From Bacillota bacterium (lineage in GTDB: Bacteria > Bacillota > Clostridia > Acetivibrionales > DTU013), in contig JAEYOM010000060.1 of assembly GCA_023411715.1 (NCBI GenBank), positions 1 to 13,050 of the forward strand: a stretch of 13,050 nt of DNA, given 5' to 3'. The notes under the pieces were generated by a model that saw only the letters and a program-made list of their open reading frames with translations, was not told where the DNA came from and did no database searches. How positions within the stretch are numbered: position 1 is the stretch's first letter; each line of letters opens with the position of its first letter. Made by a program: the position numbers and the translations under genes. Shown one piece after another: positions 6,917 to 13,050 of this stretch.

Positions 6917-7918
6917 ATGGACGAACCAGTCATCAGTGTCCGCCATCTGCAGACTTCTTTCGATGTGGAGGGGCGGCTCAGCAAAGCCGTTGACGACATC
7001 AGCTTCTCCGTACCGAAAGGAAAGGTCGTCTGCATAGTGGGAGAGTCGGGCTGTGGAAAAAGCGTCACCGCTCTTTCCATTCTGCGCCTGATCGATTTTC
7101 CAGGGCGGATTGCCGGCGGTGAAATTATGTTTCACAACAGGGATATTTTGAAAATCAATACCAAGGAAATTCATAATTTGCGCGGAGACAAAATTTCGAT
7201 GATCTTTCAGGAGCCAATGACGTCTTTGAATCCGGTGTTCACCATCGGGCGGCAGATTTCGGAAACCATACAGGAGCATACCCTGTACGATCGGAAAGAG
7301 GCGTGGGAAAAGGGTACGGAATTGATCAAAAAGGTGGGGCTCCCGCGGGCGGAGCAGATTATGGTTTCCTACCCACATGAGCTGAGCGGCGGGATGCTTC
7401 AGCGCGTGATGATTGCCATCGCACTGAGCTGCAAGCCTGAGCTGCTGATCGCAGATGAGCCGACTACGGCGCTGGACGTTACGATCCAGGCGCAGGTACT
7501 GGACCTGCTGCGCCAACTCCGGGACGAATCCGACATGTCCATACTGTTTATCACCCACGACCTTGGCGTTGTAGCCGAAATAGCGGACTATGTAATCGTT
7601 ATGTATGCCGGAAAGATCATTGAGGAGGCGCCCGTAATCGAACTGTTCCGGCATCCGCGGCACCCGTATACCCGTGGGCTCTTGAAATCAAGGCCGGTGC
7701 TCGGACAGCATCGTGGCCGGCTGTATTCCATAAGTGGACAGGTCCCGGATCTATCGGAGCTACCCCAGGGCTGCTATTTTGCAGGCCGCTGCAAAAGCTG
7801 CATGGAAGCTTGTCACCGGGATTACCCGGAGTTTGTTTCCGACGCGGGCGGGCATAAAACGGCTTGCCTGCTGTATCAGGAAGGAGTTGCCAATGGATCG
7901 ACCACTGCTGAAGATTAA
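6917..7918 (+). CDS. Peptide ABC transporter ATP-binding protein (DppD-like)
   Basis: This 333-residue cytoplasmic ATPase is one of the two that power peptide import. Walker A is GESGCGKS (42-49), the Q-loop is Gln98 in FQEP, the signature is LSGGM (156-160), Walker B is LLIADEP with Asp180 and Glu181, and the switch His is His214 in ITHD. The C-terminal oligopeptide-transporter domain has a Cys set (Cys286, Cys292, Cys299, Cys317) matching the iron-sulphur cluster site known in DppD structures, plus an additional Cys295. AAGGAAGG in the end of dppC serves as ribosome site. Its last 26 bases overlap the start of dppF. Confidence 0.95.
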   Translation: MDEPVISVRHLQTSFDVEGRLSKAVDDISFSVPKGKVVCIVGESGCGKSVTALSILRLIDFPGRIAGGEIMFHNRDILKINTKEIHNLRGDKISMIFQEPMTSLNPVFTIGRQISETIQEHTLYDRKEAWEKGTELIKKVGLPRAEQIMVSYPHELSGGMLQRVMIAIALSCKPELLIADEPTTALDVTIQAQVLDLLRQLRDESDMSILFITHDLGVVAEIADYVIVMYAGKIIEEAPVIELFRHPRHPYTRGLLKSRPVLGQHRGRLYSISGQVPDLSELPQGCYFAGRCKSCMEACHRDYPEFVSDAGGHKTACLLYQEGVANGSTTAED

Positions 7919-8858
7919 TGATTTAAAGAAATATTTTCCCGTTATGGGTGGCTTATTTGGAAAGCCTGTGGGCTGGGTCCGGGCTGTAGACGGTGTCAGC
8001 CTGGAGATTTTTTGCGGGGAGGCCTTCGGGCTGGTGGGCGAGTCCGGAAGCGGAAAGACGACACTGGGGCAGACCGTGCTGCGGATGAATGAGAAAACCT
8101 CCGGCCAGGTGCTGTTTGACGGACAGGATATCCACACACTTCCACCGAAGGAATTCCGGAAGATGCACACCCGGATGCAGTATATTTTTCAGGACCCATA
8201 CAGCTCGCTTAATCCCCGCATCCGCATTGGCGACGCTATCGCGGAGCCTCTGCTTGCACACGGGTTGGCTACCAAGGCCGACGTGGAGGAACGGGTGGAA
8301 AATATCCTGGCCCAGTGCGGGATGGCGGCCAGGTTCATGGATCGGTATCCGCATGAATTTTCCGGCGGGCAGCGTCAGCGCATCGTGATCGCGAGAGCCA
8401 TGGCGCTGAACCCGGAATTCATTGTGGCGGATGAACCTGTTTCCTCACTGGACGTTTCTATTCAGGCGCAGATCATCAACCTGTTCAGCGATCTGCAGGA
8501 GGAACGGAAGCTTACCTATCTGTTTATTTCGCACGATTTAGGGATCGTGGAACATCTCTGCTCCCGGATTGCCATTATGTACCTCGGCTCTGTGGTAGAG
8601 CTGGCAATAAGGGACGAATTGTTTTACAATCCAATCCATCCGTATACCAAGGCACTGCTGTCAGCTGTACCCGTTCCCGACCCGGAACGCAAACGCAACC
8701 GGATTGTGCTGAACGGCGACATACCCAGCCCGGAAAACCCGCCTTCAGGATGTAGATTCCACACGAGATGCCCGTATGCAAAGAAGATTTGCCGGGAACA
8801 GGTCCCGGAATTCCGGCAGGTGAAAGACGGTCATCAGGTCGCGTGCCACCTTTTTTAA
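7893..8858 (+). CDS. Peptide ABC transporter ATP-binding protein (DppF-like)
   Basis: This 321-residue partner ATPase pairs with the DppD-like protein as a heterodimer under the DppBC channel. Walker A is GESGSGKT (49-56), the Q-loop is Gln100 in FQDPYSSLNP, the signature is FSGGQRQR (from 156), Walker B is FIVADEP with Asp180 and Glu181, and the switch is His214 in ISHD. The C-terminal domain again shows four spaced cysteines (287, 293, 300, 318). The frame is open upstream to an ATG at 7734, but the true start is 7893: AAGGAG (7881-7886) lies six bases before it and the protein then begins with the usual LLKINDLKKYFPV pattern. The start lies inside dppD, overlapping it by 26 bases, which suggests coupled translation. 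It is the last gene of the operon. Confidence 0.95.
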   Translation: MDRPLLKINDLKKYFPVMGGLFGKPVGWVRAVDGVSLEIFCGEAFGLVGESGSGKTTLGQTVLRMNEKTSGQVLFDGQDIHTLPPKEFRKMHTRMQYIFQDPYSSLNPRIRIGDAIAEPLLAHGLATKADVEERVENILAQCGMAARFMDRYPHEFSGGQRQRIVIARAMALNPEFIVADEPVSSLDVSIQAQIINLFSDLQEERKLTYLFISHDLGIVEHLCSRIAIMYLGSVVELAIRDELFYNPIHPYTKALLSAVPVPDPERKRNRIVLNGDIPSPENPPSGCRFHTRCPYAKKICREQVPEFRQVKDGHQVACHLF

Positions 8859-8893
8859 GTATGCGAAACGTTCGTATTACAGATCGCTTTCCA
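8859..8893. other. 35-bp convergent junction between two operons
   Basis: The rightward peptide operon and the leftward sugar operon end only 35 bases apart. ATGCGAA-ACG-TTCGTAT (8863-8879) forms a short 7-bp stem with one G:T pair and a three-base loop. No T-run follows on either strand, so it is at best a weak bidirectional terminator. Readthrough into the opposing operon is possible. Confidence 0.4.
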
Positions 8894-10003
8894 CTACGAT
8901 GATCTATATTTATTATTGCTGCCGAACCTCATCCAACCGGGCAGCAGCTTAAAGTCGCCCTTTTCACGAAGCGCGAGAACAACGCTCTGAAGTAAAATAA
9001 AGAAGCATAGCATAAGCCCGGTGGTAATGCTCTGCCAATATGGCTGCCTAAGCCCTGAAGTAACCACAATACTGGTCATAGTCTTTAAAATAAGCACCCC
9101 GAAAAGCGTACCGATTACACTGCCGACGCCGCCGGTCAATAATGTCCCGCCGATAATAGCGGATGCAATCGCTTGTATTTCTGCGGCGGTAGCATTGGCA
9201 GCGTCTCCTGCCCCTGTATGCAGCATATAGACATAACCGCCGATTCCGGATAACAATCCGGCCAGCAAATAGGAATAAAATTTTGTGCGCTTTACATTGA
9301 TGCCAAGCATTAACGCGCTCTGTCTGTTACCGCCTACCGCATAGAGGTTACGCCCAAATCGCGTCCATTTCAGAATTACCGCCACAGCTAATACTATAGC
9401 TATAGCTACTATTACGCCGGGCTCAATTTTGGCGGGAATAAAATTGCCGGTCTTTCCATAATAACCGATACCAGGAATTTCGAAACGAAATTGTTTCAGA
9501 GCGACAAAGGCTTCCTGCGCCGCTGTGCGCGGAACAGCGCTGACTATGGTTACCATACCTTTTGCAAAAAACATACCCGCTAAAGTAACAATAAAGGGCT
9601 GTATATCCAAATATGCTATCAATATTCCCTGAACCAGTCCGAACGCCAACCCTATACCCAAAGCTAAAGCCAACGAGCCTATTACGCTGCCGCTATGGTC
9701 GTCCAGATAAACAACGCAAGCCATGGTCACAAGCGCGGTTATGCCTCCCCCCGAAATATCTATACCGCCTGCTATCATAACTATAGTCAGTCCGCAGGCA
9801 ATCACGATCAAAAACGCATTGTTATTGAAAAGATCAAGGAACTGCTGAGGATTCAAGAACCCGCGGCCCCAGACAAGCATGGCAAGTACGTACATGCCAA
9901 TGAACGTGCAAATCGTTATTCTCAAGAGCAAACTGGTGTTGGAAATAGGCTCCCTGTGCTTTTTCCCCGGTATTCCGGCTAATAAACCTCTATTATTTGT
10001 CAT
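8894..10003 (-). CDS. yjfF: Sugar ABC transporter permease, YjfF-like
   Basis: This 369-residue CUT2-type permease, with the YtfT-like gene upstream, forms the channel of a monosaccharide importer. It has many hydrophobic segments from about residue 28 to 350. Family marks are the NNAFLIVIACGLTIVMIAGG segment ending in GGIDIS (79-84), the FIVTLAGMFFAKG segment, RFGRNLYAVGGN, and the late IASAIIGGTLLTGGVGSVIG loop. In E. coli YjfF imports galactofuranose, but the substrate here is not established. GGAGA (10013-10017) at the end of the upstream permease is the likely ribosome site, and the gene starts four bases past that stop. It has a basic C-terminal tail. It is the last gene of its operon and faces the peptide operon head-on. 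Confidence 0.88.
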   Translation of the reverse strand: MTNNRGLLAGIPGKKHREPISNTSLLLRITICTFIGMYVLAMLVWGRGFLNPQQFLDLFNNNAFLIVIACGLTIVMIAGGIDISGGGITALVTMACVVYLDDHSGSVIGSLALALGIGLAFGLVQGILIAYLDIQPFIVTLAGMFFAKGMVTIVSAVPRTAAQEAFVALKQFRFEIPGIGYYGKTGNFIPAKIEPGVIVAIAIVLAVAVILKWTRFGRNLYAVGGNRQSALMLGINVKRTKFYSYLLAGLLSGIGGYVYMLHTGAGDAANATAAEIQAIASAIIGGTLLTGGVGSVIGTLFGVLILKTMTSIVVTSGLRQPYWQSITTGLMLCFFILLQSVVLALREKGDFKLLPGWMRFGSNNKYRSS

Positions 10004-10007
10004 ATCA

Positions 10008-11090
10008 TCAATTCTCCGTTATTTTAACTTCATGGCAATCTGTTATTTTCGCCGGCTTTTTAAACAGCTTATCACGCAGCTGAACGGCATATTCTTTTAC
10101 TACTGGCGAACTAATTGCAACGATGGCTATAATAACGATTGCCTTATAGGCTTTTACCGCTGTTGAAGGGACCTTCATGGCATAAAGCGTAACCGTCAGC
10201 GCCTGAATGATGAATGCCCCTATAACTGAACCGGCCAGGCTGAATTTTCCGCCGCTAAGAGAATTGCCTCCGATGGCGACTGCCAGAATAGCATCCATTT
10301 CGATATCCAAAAGAAGAGTTTCATGGTTGATAAGTCCGATTCTGCAGACGTTGATACAGCCCGCAATAGCAACGCAAACGCCCAGTATCATAAATGAAAG
10401 CAATTTTATCCAGGCAGCATTGATTCCGTTTAAGCGGGCGGATTTTTCGTTGATTCCAACCGCTTGTGTGTATAACCCGAGATTGGTGAATCTTAAGACG
10501 AGCCAAATCAACACCCCGAATATTATCATTATAATAATGGGGGTGGGTATGGGGATGCCCGGAATAAAACCTCCTATATCAACTAACAGCGGGCTTGAAA
10601 CAGTAGGCGTTGCCCCGCCGTTTATCCAATAGGCTATGGAGCGTCCGGCAGAAAACAGTATTAATGTCGCAATCATCGGCTGGATCTTGAATGCGGCAAC
10701 CAACGTACCGTTGAATGCGCCGAAAAGAATTGCAACGATACAGCTTGCCAAAAAGGCTACAAGAATAATCGGCATTGTAATTTGATTCCCGCGAAGCACA
10801 CTGACAAAAATACTGCCCGCTATCGCCGCCGCTGCGCCAACGCTGATATCCTGTCCTCTCGACGAGGCTGTTACCAGCGTCATACCGATTGCCAAAACAG
10901 CAAGCTCGGATGCGCCGTTTATGATGCTGATCAAATTCCCTGAAAGCACGGTGTTCCCATCGTTGTTGGTTATAATGGATATAGAGAAAAATCCAACATC
11001 CCTGATTAAATTAAAAACAATCAGCAAAAAAAGCGCAAACAACGGGACAACCAATTGAGACCTTGCGAATTTATTTGAACTCTTAGCCAT
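10008..11090 (-). CDS. ytfT: Sugar ABC transporter permease, YtfT-like
   Basis: This 360-residue CUT2-family permease is the second half of the channel. Its first membrane segment lies near residues 12-30. The LAVLAIGMTLVTAS segment leads into GQDISVG (79-85), where GGIDLSVG is common in E. coli-type permeases. The IQPMIATLILFSAGRSIAYWI segment, GLYTQAVGINEKSARLNGI, and the ELDAILAVAIGGNSL-like loop (here DIEMDAILAVAIGGNSLSGG) match YtfT. The ATG at 11090 overlaps the end of the ATPase gene by eight bases, with GGGAGG nine bases before it, which suggests translational coupling. No defects are visible. RbsC-type ribose permeases are the nearest alternative, but two permease genes in tandem favour the YtfT/YjfF arrangement. 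Confidence 0.87.
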   Translation of the reverse strand: MAKSSNKFARSQLVVPLFALFLLIVFNLIRDVGFFSISIITNNDGNTVLSGNLISIINGASELAVLAIGMTLVTASSRGQDISVGAAAAIAGSIFVSVLRGNQITMPIILVAFLASCIVAILFGAFNGTLVAAFKIQPMIATLILFSAGRSIAYWINGGATPTVSSPLLVDIGGFIPGIPIPTPIIIMIIFGVLIWLVLRFTNLGLYTQAVGINEKSARLNGINAAWIKLLSFMILGVCVAIAGCINVCRIGLINHETLLLDIEMDAILAVAIGGNSLSGGKFSLAGSVIGAFIIQALTVTLYAMKVPSTAVKAYKAIVIIAIVAISSPVVKEYAVQLRDKLFKKPAKITDCHEVKITEN

Positions 11091-12603
11091 TTTGAACTGC
11101 CTCCCCCGCTATCGTACGCATAATTTTAGCTTGCGTCATGTCCTCGTCCCTCAATTCGCCGACTATTTTGCGATCCCGCATAACGATGAGCCGCGAACAG
11201 GTGCGAAGCATCTCCTCTATTTCGGATGAAATAAACGTAACGCTGACGCCGTCTTCGGCAAGCTTGAGTACAAGCTTTTGTATTTCAACTTTTGTACCGA
11301 CGTCAATACCGCGCGTCGGTTCATCCAGGATAAGATACTTTGGATTGGTGAGCAGCCAGCGCGCAAGTATTACCTTTTGCTGATTGCCGCCCGAGAGTTG
11401 TTTTACGGGCGTATCCGTCGACGCGGTTTTTATCCCTAATAGTTTGATGTACTCATCTGCAAAGGCTTCCGCCTCAGTTTTGGAAAACGGCCGGAAAAAG
11501 CCCTTCATTACCTGCAGGGCAAGTATAATATTTTCACGCACGGACAAATCCTCAACGATACCGTCCTGTTTTCTGTCCTCGGGCAGATACCCTATACCAT
11601 GCTTCATTGCGTCCTTGGGTTTCTTTATTTTAACGTTTTTTCCGTTTACCCTCACCCTGCCGCCGGTAATTTTATCGGCACCGAATATGGCACGTACGCT
11701 TTCGCTGCGGCCAGAGCCAAGAAGCCCGGTAAAACCGTTTACTTCTCCCTTGCAAATTTTGAAGTCAAACGCTTTTGTACCCTCGGTGCTTGATAACCCA
11801 AATGCCTCGTAAACGGGTGTGGCGTCCGACTCGACTTGTAATGTCTTTCGATTTTGCAACGCTGAAATGTCGTCAAGTTCTTTACCCAACATCTTTGAAA
11901 TGAGCTGCACGCGCGGCAAATCCTTTATTTCGTACTCTCCCGCGAACTCACCATTCCGTAAAACGGTTATCCTGTCGCATATCTCGTACGCCTGTTCAAG
12001 AAAATGCGTTATGAAGATAATGCCGACACCGCGGGACTTAAGTTCACGCATAAGAGAGAAAAGCTTTGCAACCTCGTGTTCGTCCAGCGAGGAGGTCGGC
12101 TCGTCCAGTATGAGCACTTTGCAGTCCATGTCCACGGAGCGGGCAATGGCGACCATTTGCTGTACAGCCAGCGAGCAGGTGGAAAGCTGTTGAGAGGCTC
12201 TCGCCGGGATATTAAGTTTGGTAAGTATTTCCGTCGTCTTCTTTTCCATATAGCGCCAATTCACAAAATGGTAATTTCCCCGCCCGATAAACACATTTTC
12301 GGCAACTGTAAGGTTAGGGCAAAGTGTTATCTCCTGATAAACCGTGCTGATGCCTAAATTCTGAGCCTCTTGAGGCGATTTTACAGAAATTTCTTTGTTA
12401 ATACCCCCTATGTGTATTTGCCCTGAATCTTTCGGGAATACGCCTGTCAAAACTTTGATCAAAGTTGATTTGCCGGCTCCGTTCTCACCCATCAGGGCGT
12501 GAATTTCGCCTTTGCGAAGAGTGAAATCCACATTTCGCAAGGCGCGTACACCCGGGAATGTTTTGCATATTTTCTGCATGGATAAAACAATGTCTCTTTG
12601 CAT
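11083..12603 (-). CDS. ytfR: Sugar ABC transporter ATP-binding protein, YtfR-like (two domains)
   Basis: This 506-residue CUT2 ATPase has two nucleotide-binding domains in one chain. Domain 1 has Walker A GENGAGKST (39-47), Q-loop Gln90, a signature region SLAVQQM (144-150) and Walker B LILDEPT (Asp167, Glu168) with switch His200. Domain 2 has the degenerate loop GLLGSGRSE (from 293) in place of Walker A, the YLPEDRKQDGI segment, a full LSGGNQQ signature (403-409) and Walker B LILDEPTRGID (Asp427, Glu428), with Ser at the switch position. This asymmetry is normal for RbsA/YtfR-type proteins. The frame is open back to 12705, but ATG at 12603 is chosen because AAAGGACGG lies just upstream (six-base spacer) and the N-terminus then matches the family (LSMQKICKTFPGVRAL). 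It sits 130 bases after the binding-protein gene. Confidence 0.92.
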   Translation of the reverse strand: MQRDIVLSMQKICKTFPGVRALRNVDFTLRKGEIHALMGENGAGKSTLIKVLTGVFPKDSGQIHIGGINKEISVKSPQEAQNLGISTVYQEITLCPNLTVAENVFIGRGNYHFVNWRYMEKKTTEILTKLNIPARASQQLSTCSLAVQQMVAIARSVDMDCKVLILDEPTSSLDEHEVAKLFSLMRELKSRGVGIIFITHFLEQAYEICDRITVLRNGEFAGEYEIKDLPRVQLISKMLGKELDDISALQNRKTLQVESDATPVYEAFGLSSTEGTKAFDFKICKGEVNGFTGLLGSGRSESVRAIFGADKITGGRVRVNGKNVKIKKPKDAMKHGIGYLPEDRKQDGIVEDLSVRENIILALQVMKGFFRPFSKTEAEAFADEYIKLLGIKTASTDTPVKQLSGGNQQKVILARWLLTNPKYLILDEPTRGIDVGTKVEIQKLVLKLAEDGVSVTFISSEIEEMLRTCSRLIVMRDRKIVGELRDEDMTQAKIMRTIAGEAVQNG

Positions 12604-12733
12604 AGGTAACCGTCCTTTAAGCGTTGGTAATTTCATAGAGATGGCGGTGCGTGCATGCGGAAAATATCCGCATACACCGCATCGCATATACTTGGGCGAA
12701 CTCACTATTATCAGGTTGAGGGAGATCTATTGC
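12604..12733 (-). other. Intergenic leader before the ATPase gene
   Basis: This 130-base gap separates the binding-protein stop from the ATPase start. It contains the hairpin described separately and the ribosome site AAAGGACGG near 12610-12618. I see no good promoter in it, so the ATPase and permeases are probably expressed by readthrough from the promoter upstream of the binding-protein gene, outside the window. Confidence 0.5.
12645..12680 (-). repeat. Hairpin between sugar-binding-protein gene and ATPase gene
   Basis: In the mRNA sense (minus strand) GTGTATGCGGA pairs with TCCGCATGCAC across a five-base loop TATTT (12651-12661 with 12667-12677, one G:U pair). A further GCGG/CCGC pairing can extend it past a small bulge. 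No U-run follows. Its place, just after the binding-protein gene and 41 bases before the ATPase start, mirrors the hairpin in the peptide operon. An mRNA-stabilising or partial-termination role is inferred. Confidence 0.65.
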
Positions 12734-13050
12734 TTATTCGCCAAGACCGTATGTATCAATATCCGTCTGCGTAAGAGTCGTAGCGTCAAAACCTTTCTCT
12801 TCAGAAATAACTTTCTTTTCCGCAAGCGTCTCGCCGGCTTCAAGTTTCTTGATCATCCCTTCGATTACAGAAGCCTGGAAGGGGCTGCACTGACCGTCAT
12901 AGTTCCAATTTTTTGCAAGCAACTCCCTAAGCGCCCACTTGTTACAGTCGAAGCCCATTACAACAACATCCTTGCCAACGCCGTGGGTGATACCGGCTTC
13001 ATCCAGCGCTGCAACAGCACCCTTTGCCATGCCGTCGTTTTCGGCATAGA
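12734..13050 (-). CDS. ytfQ: Sugar ABC transporter substrate-binding protein, YtfQ-like (C-terminal part)
   Basis: Only the last 104 residues are in the window; the frame stays open to the right edge, so the gene begins outside. The visible part starts YAENDGMAKGAVAALDEAG, the conserved region of periplasmic-binding-protein type 1 sugar binders in which Asn-Asp contacts ligand (YAHNDDMAIGA in E. coli YtfQ). It continues with VVVMGFDCNKWALREL, a segment DGQCSPFQ where relatives usually have a VECNPxxGP-like sequence, and a GMIKKLEAGE helix. The protein would be an exported lipoprotein delivering a sugar to the following YtfRT-YjfF-like importer. The ATG at 13030 is internal and not the start. 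Ligand identity is unknown; galactofuranose is only the E. coli precedent. Confidence 0.85.
   Translation of the reverse strand, partial: YAENDGMAKGAVAALDEAGITHGVGKDVVVMGFDCNKWALRELLAKNWNYDGQCSPFQASVIEGMIKKLEAGETLAEKKVISEEKGFDATTLTQTDIDTYGLGE

Noticed and set aside
11083..11730. Degenerate second Walker A and missing switch His in the YtfR-like protein as a sign of decay
   Set aside because: This asymmetry is the normal state of CUT2/RbsA-type double ATPases, and the second signature and Walker B are intact.
12604..12705. Longer N-terminus of the YtfR-like ATPase from 12705
   Set aside because: The extra 34 residues are unlike the family and would read through the hairpin; ATG at 12603 has a good ribosome site.
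1..13050. Mobile elements, CRISPR arrays, tRNA or rRNA genes
   Set aside because: I saw no transposase or integrase motifs, no regularly spaced repeats and no tRNA-like cloverleaf; the short inverted repeats are accounted for as local hairpins.

Overview
The window looks like a piece of a Gram-positive, probably clostridial (Firmicutes), chromosome. The grounds are a Ser-rich lipoprotein-type binding protein with a lipobox, purine-rich Shine-Dalgarno sites before most genes, one GTG start set by a good ribosome site, near-consensus sigma-A-type promoters, and full ABC operons each led by a substrate-binding protein. This placement is inferred from sequence style; there is no rRNA or other phylogenetic marker.

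Layout, left to right: (1) bases 1-286 hold no gene I recognise, only a leftward promoter at 92-120 and a short frame running off the left edge. (2) A leftward pair follows: a complete S9 (prolyl oligopeptidase / acylaminoacyl-peptidase type) serine peptidase (951-2960, GTG start) and, downstream, an arginine-deiminase/amidinotransferase-like gene (287-907) that lacks the catalytic C-terminal half. (3) A divergent 171-bp promoter region lies at 2961-3131. (4) A rightward five-gene peptide importer of the Opp/Dpp type fills 3132-8858: binding lipoprotein, two permeases and two ATPases, with a long perfect hairpin between the binding protein and the first permease. (5) A 35-bp convergent junction lies at 8859-8893. 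(6) A leftward sugar importer of the YtfQ-YtfR-YtfT-YjfF (CUT2, galactofuranose-like) type fills 8894-13050. Its binding-protein gene is cut by the right edge, and a strong hairpin again follows the binding-protein gene.

The left half reads as a peptide-use module: the importer brings in short peptides, the cytoplasmic S9 peptidase can cleave them, and the deiminase-like gene may once have acted on arginine-type products. The right half is an independent monosaccharide importer transcribed head-on toward the peptide operon. I found no transposase, integrase, CRISPR array, tRNA or rRNA, and no convincing sign of an undescribed system. The points most worth a second look are the decapitated deiminase gene, the matching post-binding-protein hairpins in two unrelated ABC operons, the repeated motif around the dppB start, and the divergent control region.
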